Below, one piece after another: positions 16,404 to 26,562 of a stretch of 64,000 nt of DNA. Position numbers and translations under genes: made by a program. The notes below the pieces were generated by a model. It did no database searches. It had not been told where the DNA came from and saw only the letters and a list, made by a program, of their open reading frames with translations. Within the stretch, counting starts at the first letter, position 1. Each line of letters begins with the position of its first letter. Location of the stretch: the NCBI GenBank assembly GCA_963691835.1, contig OY829383.1, forward strand, positions 1,426,001 to 1,490,000, in the 5' to 3' direction. Origin of the DNA: G963691835 sp963691835. GTDB lineage: Bacteria > Pseudomonadota > Alphaproteobacteria > Thalassobaculales > Thalassobaculaceae.

Positions 16404-17924
16404 TCAGAGGCGCGTGCCGAGGCAGGCGCGGGTGGCTTCACTGACCACATCATTCACCGCCATCATCTGCTGAAGCTCTGACCGCAGATCTGCATCGTCG
16501 GCGACTTTGCCCTCCAGGCGGTCAACCACGCATTGGGTCAGCTCTCCGAGCCAGAGCGTGCGACTTTTCGGACCGAGTTCCGCGCTTTCCAGAAGGACAC
16601 ACAGGCGGTCGATGTCCCGCACCAGCCGCGCCGTCGGCAGTTTTGACGACACCAGATGCTGGAGACCGCCGAGCTCCCGGATACAGGAATCGATCGTCCG
16701 GAACAGCCCGCCTTTCGCACGCCCTGTGGTGGAACCGGATACGAGAGCCATCAAGTAGCGAAGCTGTAAACGCGCGTCCCCAAGATCGATGACAAGCGTC
16801 TCGGCTGCTTCAAGGAAGCCTTTCGTGCCCCCCTCGACCTCGAACTCCGCCATACGGTGTGTCAGCCGTGCCGCAAGCCTGGGCCCGCCCAAGAACATGT
16901 CGCCACTGGCCAGATGCTTGGTCAGGCTGAGGATGGCCCGCTTCTCTTGCCCGTTCGTGCCGTCATGCAAGGGCGAGGTGCCTCGCAGCAGAAGCTCAAG
17001 CGTCCACAACAGCGATTGCCGGGAAGCCGTTAAGCGGTCGGCGGCCATGGCCTCGATGATGGTATCGGCGAACGCATGCTTGTGGCCCGAGGGTTCCAGA
17101 TCACCGCTCCCGCCCAGTGCGGTGGCCGCGATCCATTCCAACTGTTCGAGTCGAAAACCGCGTGGCCCCGCCAACTCCAACACCACATCGTCATCCATAA
17201 GATAGTCGGACAGAACGCGATCGATGATCGCCACACGGCCGGCCATCTTCGGCTGGTGCAGGATGACGGCGAGCATTTCAGACAAGCGCTGAACCTTGGC
17301 GAGACGTGTCTGAAGATCACCAAGATCGTCGACGATATCGGCGAGCACCCTGATGTCATCGGATACGGCGTCCCCATCAGCCTCCAGGGTCTTCGCAAGC
17401 TCTCCTAGACCATCGAAGAACCCCAGCAACGTGTTCCGGCGTTCGGTTGAATCGCTGTCCTCCGGCACTTGCATTTGGGCAACGCGGAAGGCGGCCGACT
17501 CAACCAGCGACCCGCGATCAAGAAGCATCGACATCCGTTTGGGCGACAGCAGGCATTCAGTCACGCCGAACTCATGCCCCCGAAGCCACCCCTGGAACAG
17601 ACGGTGAAGACAGAAGCGGGCTCGGGGCTGGAACAGATCCGTCGGCTCCGCACAATAGGGAGCGTCCTCGACCGCGCCCAGCACAACCTCAGCCGACGGC
17701 AGCTTCCGGTGCTTCTCGATGATGATGTCTTCGGTGACCGCACCGGTCTGAGCGGATTCCCGGGACCGGACGATACGGAGCCCGTTGACACCAGAGCTCT
17801 TGAATGCCGTATCCGCAAGCTCCCGGGCCCGTGTCGGGGCAAGGCCCATATACTCAATGGTCCACTTTCCGCCCCGGCGAAGGTGGATCTCGTAAGTCTC
17901 GACGAAGGTCGGACCGCCGCTCAC
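16404..17924 (-). CDS. Unknown 506-residue protein of the kinase cassette
   Basis: I do not recognise this family. The first 70 residues look like a compact alpha/beta module (ETYEIHLRRGGKWTIEYMG, then DTAFKSSGVNGLRIVRSR). The rest, about 110-506, appears all-helical with amphipathic repeats (for example RVAIIDRVLSDYLMDDDVVLELAGP). There are no transmembrane helices, no signal peptide, and no kinase, cyclase, GGDEF or HTH motif. Its ATG overlaps the stop of the receiver gene at 17921-18337 by 4 bp, and that gene follows the giant kinase closely, so all three are one operon. The sensible guess is a partner or output of the receiver, but no function is demonstrated. Length and codon use look normal for the window. 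Confidence 0.75.
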   Translation of the reverse strand: MSGGPTFVETYEIHLRRGGKWTIEYMGLAPTRARELADTAFKSSGVNGLRIVRSRESAQTGAVTEDIIIEKHRKLPSAEVVLGAVEDAPYCAEPTDLFQPRARFCLHRLFQGWLRGHEFGVTECLLSPKRMSMLLDRGSLVESAAFRVAQMQVPEDSDSTERRNTLLGFFDGLGELAKTLEADGDAVSDDIRVLADIVDDLGDLQTRLAKVQRLSEMLAVILHQPKMAGRVAIIDRVLSDYLMDDDVVLELAGPRGFRLEQLEWIAATALGGSGDLEPSGHKHAFADTIIEAMAADRLTASRQSLLWTLELLLRGTSPLHDGTNGQEKRAILSLTKHLASGDMFLGGPRLAARLTHRMAEFEVEGGTKGFLEAAETLVIDLGDARLQLRYLMALVSGSTTGRAKGGLFRTIDSCIRELGGLQHLVSSKLPTARLVRDIDRLCVLLESAELGPKSRTLWLGELTQCVVDRLEGKVADDADLRSELQQMMAVNDVVSEATRACLGTRL

Positions 17925-18337
17925 GGCAAGACCGGCCCCAGAAGGCGGTTGATGTTCTCTTTGAGCCGGGCGGCGTTCGTCGGTTTCACGATGTAGCCGT
18001 TAACGGCGGATTTCTTCGACTTGATGACGGTACCTTCCTCGGAATCGGCGGTTAGGAAAACGACAGGCGTGCCGGCGATCTCCTCGTTCCGGAACTGGCG
18101 GAGTTGAGTGAGGTATTGGATCCCATCCACCGGCTCCATATGAATATCGCAGAACACGATATCGGGCCTCATGCGGACGGTGATCTTGAAACCAGCACCG
18201 CCGTCTTCGGCCTCGTACACGTGCCGGACGCCCATCCGTTCCAGCGTTTGCCGGATGATCTGGCGCATGTAGGGCTGATCCTCGACGACGAGGACTCGAA
18301 GCCGGTCGAGAGTGGTCTTCGGCGCATCGTTTGGCAT
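17921..18337 (-). CDS. Stand-alone response regulator receiver (CheY-like)
   Basis: This 138-residue single-domain receiver shows RVLVVEDQPYMRQ as the acidic pocket, Asp64 in DIVFCDIHMEPVDG as phosphoacceptor, VVFLTADS with the switch Thr, and GYIVKPT with the conserved Lys. The ATG at 18337 is preferred; an in-frame TTG at 18376 would overlap the kinase stop but begins with a non-conserved extension. It lies 35 bp after the hybrid kinase and overlaps the unknown 506-residue gene by 4 bp. It is therefore placed to carry phosphate from the kinase's HPt domain to the unknown protein or to a motor/enzyme target. Confidence 0.9.
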   Translation of the reverse strand: MPNDAPKTTLDRLRVLVVEDQPYMRQIIRQTLERMGVRHVYEAEDGGAGFKITVRMRPDIVFCDIHMEPVDGIQYLTQLRQFRNEEIAGTPVVFLTADSEEGTVIKSKKSAVNGYIVKPTNAARLKENINRLLGPVLP

Positions 18338-18372
18338 GATCTGGCCTTTGCAGTCCTTCTTCAGAAAGTGGG

Positions 18373-21300
18373 TCAAGCGGCGGAACGGGCCGCGTCCAAG
18401 GGAGCGAGAGCTTCCATCAACTCCTCGTAGGTTTCGGTGAGACCGTCCCGATAGATGTCGGCGGTGTCCGTATCGTCATCATCCAGCGCATCCTGGATGT
18501 CCCTCATCAGACGCCCCATCCGAACCGCACCGGTGGACAGGGCGGCCCCCTTCATGGCGTGGGCGTGGTGGCGGGCTTCTCCAAAGTCCGATGCTTCGAA
18601 AGCAGCATCAATCTCGCGGATCGCATCAACGAGCGACCCGAGAAAGGCAAGCACGAAGTCCGCAGCATCCTCGTCGAAGTCGCCGAATGCATCGACGAGC
18701 GCGTCGGGATCGAAGATATCCGGATCGACCCCGGCGATGAGCTGACGAGGGCCGCTACCGGCCGCCTCGACATCAACAGGGGCCGAATCCGCGACCGCCT
18801 CAGCATCCGTCCGCTCGGCTTCCGCCTTTGCAACGCGAATTTCGAACGCCCGCGGGATGAACGTCCGAAATACGGTTTCCAGTCGTTCGATCTCGATGGG
18901 CTTACGCAAATACCCGTCCATACCGACCTCCTCGCACCGCTTTGCGGTCTCGGGCAGAACGTCGGCCGTCAGCGCAACGATAGGCAGTCGGTCGAGGCCG
19001 TCTTCCTCTTCTTGTGCACGAATGCGCTTGGTCAGCTCGAAGCCGTCCATGGTCGGCATGTGGAAGTCACTCAAGAGCATGTGGAACGGCCGGGCGTCGA
19101 GAACCTCAAGCGCCTCCACGCCGTTCTCCGCCATCTCGTGCGCAATCCCCATACGGTTGAGAACGCGGCTGATCACCATCTGGTTCGTCAGATTGTCCTC
19201 CGCAACGAGTACCATCGCCCCTTCCGCGCGGGCAAGATCGTGATCCGGCGGCTCGAACGTGACAGCCGCATCGGAGGCCGCGTTCAGGGTCTCCCGTGTG
19301 ATCAGCCCAAGCGATACCGCGACCATGTCCCAAAGGCGCCGGGTATGAAGGGGAACCGTTGCCGTACCGAGGAGCTTTGTGTCCGGAAAGACGGACTGAT
19401 CAAGCTGCAGCGCCGACAGCGCCATATGGGGGGCGGTAACAAGTGCGAAGGGATGATCGACGCCCAGTGTTTCCGGAACAAGCTTGCCCCATTGCACGAC
19501 GGACGGCACACCCGGACGCCCGTCGAGGATCACCAGATCCACCTCACCATCCTCGCCCGGCGCATGAATGTCTGCCGGATCGGTCACCGAGACGATGTTG
19601 TGGATCCCGCCAAGAGCCAGGGCGCGGCTGATGGCGTCACTTTCCATCTGGTCATAACCGGCAAGAACGACCTTCGCCGCCGAGAGATCGTAGGGCGCGG
19701 TCAGATAGTCGTTCTCATCGATCTCAACGGGCAGTTCGAACCAGAAAGTCGAGCCCTCGTCGAGCACCGACTCCACTCCGATCTCGCCATCCATCAGCTC
19801 AACCAAGCGCTTCGAGATCGCAAGGCCGAGCCCGGTTCCGCCAAACCGTCGAGCCGTCGAGCTCTCCGCCTGAGCGAAAGCTTGAAACAGACCGGCCACC
19901 TGCTGCTCCGTCATGCCGATGCCGGTATCGGAGATCTCGAACCGAAGACGGCAGCTGTTGCCATTCCGTCCACCGACCGTGGAAACCGAGAGCGTGACTG
20001 ACCCGCTCTCGGTAAACTTCACAGCGTTACCGGATAGGTTCAGCAGGATCTGGCGGACGCGGCTCGGGTCGCCTTTGACCGTAGCCGGGAGCCCGGCGTC
20101 CATCTGGACGGTGAACAACAGGCTGCCCGCCTCCGCACGGGGGGCGATGAGATCCGCGACGCTCTCGACCTGATCAAGGAGATCAAACTGCACCCGCTCA
20201 ATTGCGAGACGGCCCGCCTCAATCTTCGAGAAATCGAGGATGTCGTTGATGATGATCAGGAGTGCTTCGGACGATTGACGAATGGTCTTCGTCATCTCCC
20301 GCTGATCGGCGGTTAGACGCGTCTCATCCAGGATTTGAGCCATGGTCACGACACCATTCATCGGCGTCCGGATCTCATGGCTCATGGTCGCAAGGAAGTC
20401 TGACTTCGCGCGCGCTGCTTCTTCGGCGATCGCCTTTGCGTCGACGAGCTCCCGTTCGAGCGCCTTGGATTCGGAGACACCATAGGCCCAAGACACAATT
20501 CTGGCACCCTCGGAGAACTCCATCCGACGAAGAGAGACCAGGGTCTCAACGGTGCTCCCATCTTTCCGGATGAGCATCGCTTCACGCTCCCGAACCTCAC
20601 CTTTCTCATGAAGTTCTGCGGAGATTTCCCGTCGGCGTCCCGGATCGGTGTAGAGCCTCTCGACATCCATGCCCTGGAACTCCTCGGCGGAGTAGCCCAT
20701 CAGGTCGGTCGCCCGCCGGTTCACGAAGCGGATGTGGCCTTCGAGATCGGAGATGGAGCAGGCGGCCGAACTGGTATTGAGGATGATGGAGAGTCGTTCC
20801 TCGTTCTCCCGCATTGCCTCTTCGGATCGCTTTCGTTCGGTGATGTCAGTGTAGGTGATCACCACACCGCCATCGGGCGTTGGGGCCGAGATTGCGTCGT
20901 ATACGCGGTCTTCCTGGAAGAACTCCCGCCGGACAGGCACGCCCCCTCGGAGCTGGCGGGCGCGCTCGCGGGCGACCGTCTCCAACTCGCCCTCGCCATA
21001 GGCTTGGCGGCTGGCGACATCGGCAATCAGGGTCTCAAGCGATTGACCAATCTTCAGAATGGACGGATCAAAACCAAGTGCTTCCGCGTAGCGATCGTTC
21101 CAGGCAATCAGGCGGCCGTCGCCGTCAAACGCGCCAACCCCCTGCGCGAGGCTTTGCAGGACATCCGAGATCAACTGGCTCTGAGCGTGAATGCGTTCTT
21201 CGGCAGCCTTCCGCTCGGTAACATCGGTGTAGGTGATCACATACTTCCCATCCGCGATGGGATTGGCGCGCTGCTCTAGGACCCGACCCGGCGCATTCCG

Positions 21301-24300
21301 GGAGATCTCCCGCGTTTCCTGTTTGCCGGACCGGGCGTGCGTGCGTGTTTGCTCAACACGGCGGGCCAATGCCTGGCCCTTGTCCTCGTCACCGAAATCT
21401 CCCCGGTCCACAAAGAACTTCAGCATTTCGGCATAGTTCACACCCGGCTCGAACGTCCCGTGCGGAACACCGAACAGCTCGAGAAAGCGGAAGTTAAAGA
21501 TCTCAAGATCCAGGTCGGCGTTCCGCATCACCACGCCCTGGTCGATGTTCTCGAGAACCGTGTTGAGAACCCCAAACTGATCGGCCAGTTCATTCTGGGT
21601 CTGTTCCAGTGCTCGCTGAGCCTCCCGCAGTTCGCTGACGTCGAAGATCCACCCGATGATCATCTCACCATCGTCGAACTCGGCCGGAACTAGGCTGATC
21701 AGACCATCGAAGGTCGATCCGTCCGCACGCCGGTAGACTGTTGAGAAATTGGCGACGATCCCTTCCCGGGAGAGCCGGTCCATGACCGCGTCCCGGTCGT
21801 TCGGATCGTTGTAGAACGATGTGGCGCGGGTACCGATCATGTCGGCCGCACGCTCATAGCCGAACATCTGCGCGGTCTGTTGGGTAACGAAAGTCAGTGT
21901 GCCATCTGATTTGACGATGGTCGCGGCGGCCGGGCTGGTCTCCATGATCAGCTCGAGCCGAGCTTCGCTCGCAAGAAGTTTCTCCTGCGCCTTCTTGCGT
22001 TCCGAGACGTCACGAACCGCCGCCGCGATAACGATGCCGTCCTCCGTCTCGATGGGACTGAGGTTAATCTCGACCGGGAAAACGCTGGCGTCTTTCCGCC
22101 GCGCCCAAAGATCGAGACCCGTCCCCATAGACCGCGCGGAGTGGGCCGCGAGGAACTTTTGCCGCAGTTCCGGGTGGCCGGCTCGGGCCGCTTCGGGGAG
22201 GAGGATCTCAACCTGCTGACCCAAGAGCTCCGAGTGTTCATACCCGAAGATCCGCTCAGCCTGATCGTTCGCAAACCGTATCCGGCCGGCCGGATCGACG
22301 ATGAGGGTCGCGTCCGGCGCCGCTTGCAGAAGGGCGTTTGAGCGGCGCTCGTTGCGTTGGGCCTTGGCCTCGCTTTCCCGGGCCTGTTCTTCGGCGTGTT
22401 TGCGTTCGGTGACATCGGTGACGGCTACAATTACCCCCCCGTCCTCGGTCGCGGATCGCTTCGCCTCAAGAATGCGGCCGTTCAGAGCCCGGTCTTCCGT
22501 CGTCAGATTGGGCGTGTCCCGGTATCCTTGCAGCCGGTCCAGAGCCAGTTGGGCGGCGTCCCCCGGGCCGTACTCGCCGCGGTCGGCCCGCATGCGGAGC
22601 AGGTCGATCCAGGGCATGCCTGGGTACGCCTGATCGAGCGGCAGGTCGAGCATGTCGAAGAGTTGCGGATTGTAGAACCGGAGCTTCATGTCCGCGTCCA
22701 CCAGGAACAGGCCGCCAGGCATTTGCTCCAGTGTGATGCGAAGCAGTTGTTCCTTCTCGTTGATCTCCCGCGTCCGCTCCTCGACCCGTTCCTCAAGATT
22801 GGCGTTCGCCCGGGCAAGCGACCGCGACGCGGAACGGCCGGTCCAGATGGAGAACCCGGTCAACCCGAGACCAACAAGAACAGCCCCCCCGACAAGAGCA
22901 ATGACGATGTTGCGGGTCGCCCGAAAGGCGCCCAGCGCTTCCTCTACATCCACTTCGGTCGTCAGACCGATCCCATGCTCCTCGTTCCAGACCCAGGCAC
23001 CGAAAACTGGAACACCTCGGTAGTCGAGGTAGCCGACATCCTTCACGGAAACCCCGGACAATCCGAGGAGCGCGGACTCCGCCATGTTCGTGAAGATGGG
23101 ATCGACGTCGCCGTCGCCACCCGGAATGACGACACGAACGTTTAGAACCTCGTCTCCGACCTTGTTGATCTGCCCTTGTTCGACGAGCTCGGTCGAAAAC
23201 CGGCTTTGGCTGATCAGGTATCCGTCGCGATCGAAAGCGTAACTCTCACCCGACTCGAAGAAACGGCCGACCAGCAGGACATCGGACAGACTCTCTCCAA
23301 GATCGAACGTGGCGATCACCACGCCGTTCGGCTGCCCCGGCCCCAAGGATATCGGGGCTGCGAAATAGCTCTCGGCCCTGACATCCGTACCATCATCGGT
23401 CATAACGAAGGTCGGGGCGAAGAATGACGGTTTTCCAGCCAGGACCCGCCGTAAGGCTTGCGGGTTGACCTCGGACCAGGAGACGGCGCCGCCCTCCGGC
23501 GATTGTATCGTCGAGACGAGATTGCGCCCGCGTTCGTCCAAAATGGCGAAGTGATGAACGTGGGCAGACGACATGTCCCGCGTGATTGCATCAACAGCCG
23601 CATTTGTGCCTTGGGCCAGGTCAGCAACTTCTCGAATGATCGACTCGGTCTCCGACAGCATGACCGCGCGGTGCAAACCGGCATTGATCCAGGACTCGAT
23701 ATGCGCCCCGCGTCCGACAATTGTCGCTTCCAGGTTCTCGGCAAGCCGCTGGCGGTTCTGACGCTCCATGATGTCGAGAATGAAAAGCGTCGCGACAATC
23801 GTCGCTCCCAGCACGCCAACAATCATAAGCGCGCTTGTCACCAGTAGAGTTTTCGATCGGAACACGGATTCCGGATTGCCCCGCATAACCGAGCGCAGGA
23901 TGGCGATAATCACGAGAAGGCCGAGGGCGAGCAGGGCGGCGGCCGTCCCCAGGCGGGTGATCATGTCCCGCGACTCGATTATCGGCCTGGCGCGCTCTTC
24001 GGAGACCGCGTCTCTCAGGATCGCGTTTGGTGCTACTGGTGCCGGCTCAAGCCATTTTCTGCGCAGCGTCGCCAGATCGGCGGCCGGAATCGACGCCAGC
24101 GCCTTCGCCATGATCCGATGCAGGGTCTCCCTATCCTTGGGAACGGCGATCCGGAGAGCCCCTCCTTCGGAGATTTCTGAGGCGGCGACGGTAAGCGCAG
24201 GGTTCTGCCGTTTCCGCTGCTCGCTGACAAACATCACCATCGAGGTGGCATAGGCATCAATGTCACCCTCCGAGACGGCTGCCAGCCCGTCTGCATCGGC

Positions 24301-26319
24301 TTCGAATGCTACCAGTTCCCCCTTCCCGCCAATTCTCGGACGAACAGCCGGCTCAAATGCGACACCATCAAGGATCCCCACCCGGGCGTTGCTGAGGCTG
24401 TCAAAGTCGAGTGCGTCGCCCGCTCCGGATCGCGTGACCAAGATAAGGGGGTCATTTGCATAGGCGTCGGTGAATAGCAGGCGCTCCTGACGCTCATCCG
24501 TCTTCGACAGGCTGAGAGCCAGATCAACCTCGCCCGCCATGGTCGCGTCGACGAGCGCGTTCCAGCGGCTGAACACACGGGGGACGACCTCGACACCAAT
24601 CAGATCTTCCAACCGCTGGATCAGATCGGCGTTGAAGCCCGTATAGACACCCGAGATATCGAAGATATCGACGGAGTCGATGAAGTTCGTGACGGCGACC
24701 GACAAGGGCGCCTGGTCTTCAAGCCAAGCGCGCTCTTCGTCCGAAAGCCGGAAGGAGGAAGGAGCGTAGTAGTGGTCTTCCGAATTCGGCAGCCAACGAC
24801 GCTCGATAATGGCGAGTTCACTCCGGGGTATCGTCGCCAAACCGTTGTTTATCTCGTCCAAAAGACTTTGACGCCCCTGCAGGACACCGGCGTAGAGCTC
24901 GTTGGTTAGCGCCGTTGCACCACGGCGGATCAGTCCGCGATATCCAAGGCGGGCAAGTGTGGTGTCCGACTGGATCACCTCGTTCGCGACGGCATCGACG
25001 TCCCCGCGAAGAAGCGCGATCATCTGCGCTTCATCGCTACTCTGCCGGACTACCGTGATGTCCGGGCGCCGTGCCCGGATCTCATCGTGTTGAAAGGTGC
25101 CGTCCAGAATGCCCAGCCGCTTTCCCGATAGGTCGTCCAAAGACAGGATGCCGACTTCGGCTCGGCCGTAGACCGCCGTCCGCACCAAGTGGAATGGCCG
25201 GCTGAAGGCCATCCATTCTTCCCGTTCAGCGGAACGGAACAGCCCGGAGTGAATATCGGCATATCCGTTCTCGACCGCCGCCAGGGTGTCCGACCAGCCG
25301 GAAAGCCGGAATCGGACGGTCCTGCCGACTTCCTCTCCCCAACGGCGCCAAAGATCGACCAGCAACCCCGCCGGCTCTCCGGTCGGCGAGACGAAGCTCA
25401 TCGGCGCGTAGTCTTCGTAGAGCGCGACGATCAACGCATCTGATTGATCGGTCTGACGCCCGTCAGCCCAACGCCTTAGGACCCCGGCTTTTTGCTCGGC
25501 GGGAAGATTGGAGAACCCCTCATTCAGGGACGTGAGCGTCTCGGTCTCACCTTTCGGAACGGCAACGTGCCAATCGCTTGTCGACAGGGTCAGCGCATTG
25601 AAGTTCGGAAATTCGGTCCCCAAACCCTGCTCGGCAAGATGAAAGAGCGCTGTCTCCGCGTCAGCCGCGAAGACCCGCAACGCGCCTGATTTAAGGTCAG
25701 ACATCAGGCGGCTGTAGGTCCGGTACGGAACAACGGCATTGATGCCGATCTGCCTTTCCAACTGGCCCTGGATCGCGTCTCCTTCAATGACGGCAACACG
25801 ATAGGCTCCGAGATCCGCCGTCTCCGTGGGCCTGGGCAGGATGCGATGAACAAACGCCTTCGCATCGGTCACGTGGATACCGACACCGAAATCCATGTAG
25901 GCGGCACGTTCAGGACGCTCGAACAACCCCGCATGGGCATCCACTGCCCGTTCCCGAACCAGCCGCAACGTATCGGACCAAGGAGCTGCCACCCATTCGA
26001 TGCCGCGTCCCGACCCGCTCTGCCAAAGACGCCAGAGGTCGATGATGATCCCGCTTGGCTCGCCGTTCTCGTCGCGCATCTGGAACGGCGCGCAGTCTTC
26101 ACAATAGGCGACCCGAAGCGGCTCTCGGTCCTGAGCATGGACATTCCCCGACATGAGCGCGGGACCGAGCCATAAAGAGAGAAGCGCCGCTCCAAAGACG
26201 GCGAGCAAGACAACGGATAAACGGGTGCGTTGCGGCACCGTGCCATCCAATTGACGTCCTGAGTTTGCCCCTCTTGTCGGCCCAAACGTCGCCGTGGCAT
26301 ATCGCCGGGTGACGCGCAT
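18373..26319 (-). CDS. Giant hybrid sensor histidine kinase (3 SBP, 4 TM, 6 PAS, HisKA, HATPase, 2 REC, HPt)
   Basis: This 2648-residue protein is one of the largest kinases of its kind. Approximate order: signal/TM helix (20-45), three periplasmic SBP_bac_3-like domains (63-288, 292-510, 536-756), TM pair (788-810, 823-848), a Cache-like periplasmic region (850-1125), TM (1133-1159), coiled coil, six PAS domains (1185-1955), HisKA with His1981 in SHEIRTPMNG, HATPase (NLSGNAVKF, DTGIGM, GTGLGLAIS), a degenerate receiver (2213-2333), a full receiver with Asp2418 in LLSDFHMPTMDG, and an HPt domain with His2587 in HAMKG. The ATG at 26319 has a strong GGGGAAGAAGG site; the upstream ATG at 26358 does not. 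The layout is BvgS-like and predicts an internal His-Asp-His relay ending on the adjacent receiver. Confidence 0.93.
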   Translation of the reverse strand: MRVTRRYATATFGPTRGANSGRQLDGTVPQRTRLSVVLLAVFGAALLSLWLGPALMSGNVHAQDREPLRVAYCEDCAPFQMRDENGEPSGIIIDLWRLWQSGSGRGIEWVAAPWSDTLRLVRERAVDAHAGLFERPERAAYMDFGVGIHVTDAKAFVHRILPRPTETADLGAYRVAVIEGDAIQGQLERQIGINAVVPYRTYSRLMSDLKSGALRVFAADAETALFHLAEQGLGTEFPNFNALTLSTSDWHVAVPKGETETLTSLNEGFSNLPAEQKAGVLRRWADGRQTDQSDALIVALYEDYAPMSFVSPTGEPAGLLVDLWRRWGEEVGRTVRFRLSGWSDTLAAVENGYADIHSGLFRSAEREEWMAFSRPFHLVRTAVYGRAEVGILSLDDLSGKRLGILDGTFQHDEIRARRPDITVVRQSSDEAQMIALLRGDVDAVANEVIQSDTTLARLGYRGLIRRGATALTNELYAGVLQGRQSLLDEINNGLATIPRSELAIIERRWLPNSEDHYYAPSSFRLSDEERAWLEDQAPLSVAVTNFIDSVDIFDISGVYTGFNADLIQRLEDLIGVEVVPRVFSRWNALVDATMAGEVDLALSLSKTDERQERLLFTDAYANDPLILVTRSGAGDALDFDSLSNARVGILDGVAFEPAVRPRIGGKGELVAFEADADGLAAVSEGDIDAYATSMVMFVSEQRKRQNPALTVAASEISEGGALRIAVPKDRETLHRIMAKALASIPAADLATLRRKWLEPAPVAPNAILRDAVSEERARPIIESRDMITRLGTAAALLALGLLVIIAILRSVMRGNPESVFRSKTLLVTSALMIVGVLGATIVATLFILDIMERQNRQRLAENLEATIVGRGAHIESWINAGLHRAVMLSETESIIREVADLAQGTNAAVDAITRDMSSAHVHHFAILDERGRNLVSTIQSPEGGAVSWSEVNPQALRRVLAGKPSFFAPTFVMTDDGTDVRAESYFAAPISLGPGQPNGVVIATFDLGESLSDVLLVGRFFESGESYAFDRDGYLISQSRFSTELVEQGQINKVGDEVLNVRVVIPGGDGDVDPIFTNMAESALLGLSGVSVKDVGYLDYRGVPVFGAWVWNEEHGIGLTTEVDVEEALGAFRATRNIVIALVGGAVLVGLGLTGFSIWTGRSASRSLARANANLEERVEERTREINEKEQLLRITLEQMPGGLFLVDADMKLRFYNPQLFDMLDLPLDQAYPGMPWIDLLRMRADRGEYGPGDAAQLALDRLQGYRDTPNLTTEDRALNGRILEAKRSATEDGGVIVAVTDVTERKHAEEQARESEAKAQRNERRSNALLQAAPDATLIVDPAGRIRFANDQAERIFGYEHSELLGQQVEILLPEAARAGHPELRQKFLAAHSARSMGTGLDLWARRKDASVFPVEINLSPIETEDGIVIAAAVRDVSERKKAQEKLLASEARLELIMETSPAAATIVKSDGTLTFVTQQTAQMFGYERAADMIGTRATSFYNDPNDRDAVMDRLSREGIVANFSTVYRRADGSTFDGLISLVPAEFDDGEMIIGWIFDVSELREAQRALEQTQNELADQFGVLNTVLENIDQGVVMRNADLDLEIFNFRFLELFGVPHGTFEPGVNYAEMLKFFVDRGDFGDEDKGQALARRVEQTRTHARSGKQETREISRNAPGRVLEQRANPIADGKYVITYTDVTERKAAEERIHAQSQLISDVLQSLAQGVGAFDGDGRLIAWNDRYAEALGFDPSILKIGQSLETLIADVASRQAYGEGELETVARERARQLRGGVPVRREFFQEDRVYDAISAPTPDGGVVITYTDITERKRSEEAMRENEERLSIILNTSSAACSISDLEGHIRFVNRRATDLMGYSAEEFQGMDVERLYTDPGRRREISAELHEKGEVREREAMLIRKDGSTVETLVSLRRMEFSEGARIVSWAYGVSESKALERELVDAKAIAEEAARAKSDFLATMSHEIRTPMNGVVTMAQILDETRLTADQREMTKTIRQSSEALLIIINDILDFSKIEAGRLAIERVQFDLLDQVESVADLIAPRAEAGSLLFTVQMDAGLPATVKGDPSRVRQILLNLSGNAVKFTESGSVTLSVSTVGGRNGNSCRLRFEISDTGIGMTEQQVAGLFQAFAQAESSTARRFGGTGLGLAISKRLVELMDGEIGVESVLDEGSTFWFELPVEIDENDYLTAPYDLSAAKVVLAGYDQMESDAISRALALGGIHNIVSVTDPADIHAPGEDGEVDLVILDGRPGVPSVVQWGKLVPETLGVDHPFALVTAPHMALSALQLDQSVFPDTKLLGTATVPLHTRRLWDMVAVSLGLITRETLNAASDAAVTFEPPDHDLARAEGAMVLVAEDNLTNQMVISRVLNRMGIAHEMAENGVEALEVLDARPFHMLLSDFHMPTMDGFELTKRIRAQEEEDGLDRLPIVALTADVLPETAKRCEEVGMDGYLRKPIEIERLETVFRTFIPRAFEIRVAKAEAERTDAEAVADSAPVDVEAAGSGPRQLIAGVDPDIFDPDALVDAFGDFDEDAADFVLAFLGSLVDAIREIDAAFEASDFGEARHHAHAMKGAALSTGAVRMGRLMRDIQDALDDDDTDTADIYRDGLTETYEELMEALAPLDAARSAA

Positions 26320-26562
26320 GCCTTCTTCCCCCCTAAAGCCTCCGGCGCCTAACGCCATTTCCTGCGGTTGACCCGCAATGGTTTCGTATAGTGTTGTTTG
26401 CAGACACTATTCGATAGCGCGCTCGGAAGCCAAGGATAATGGCAAGTTTTGACGCCCTACATACTTAAGTAATCAAGCGCTAAACCCTCAATTTTTCTTC
26501 TATTATTTTGTAACTATGTCACACTATGCGTGCTGAATGCTGCGATCCTGTCGGAAAGGTTA

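Noticed and set aside
18559..20001. Long plus-strand open frame (480 codons) opposite the giant kinase
   Set aside because: It lies entirely within the antisense of conserved HPt, receiver and ATPase domains and has an Arg/His-rich composition typical of GC-rich antisense frames.
26530..26562. GTG start for the PAS-like protein
   Set aside because: The ATG at 26563 has GGAAAGG at good spacing; the GTG has none.
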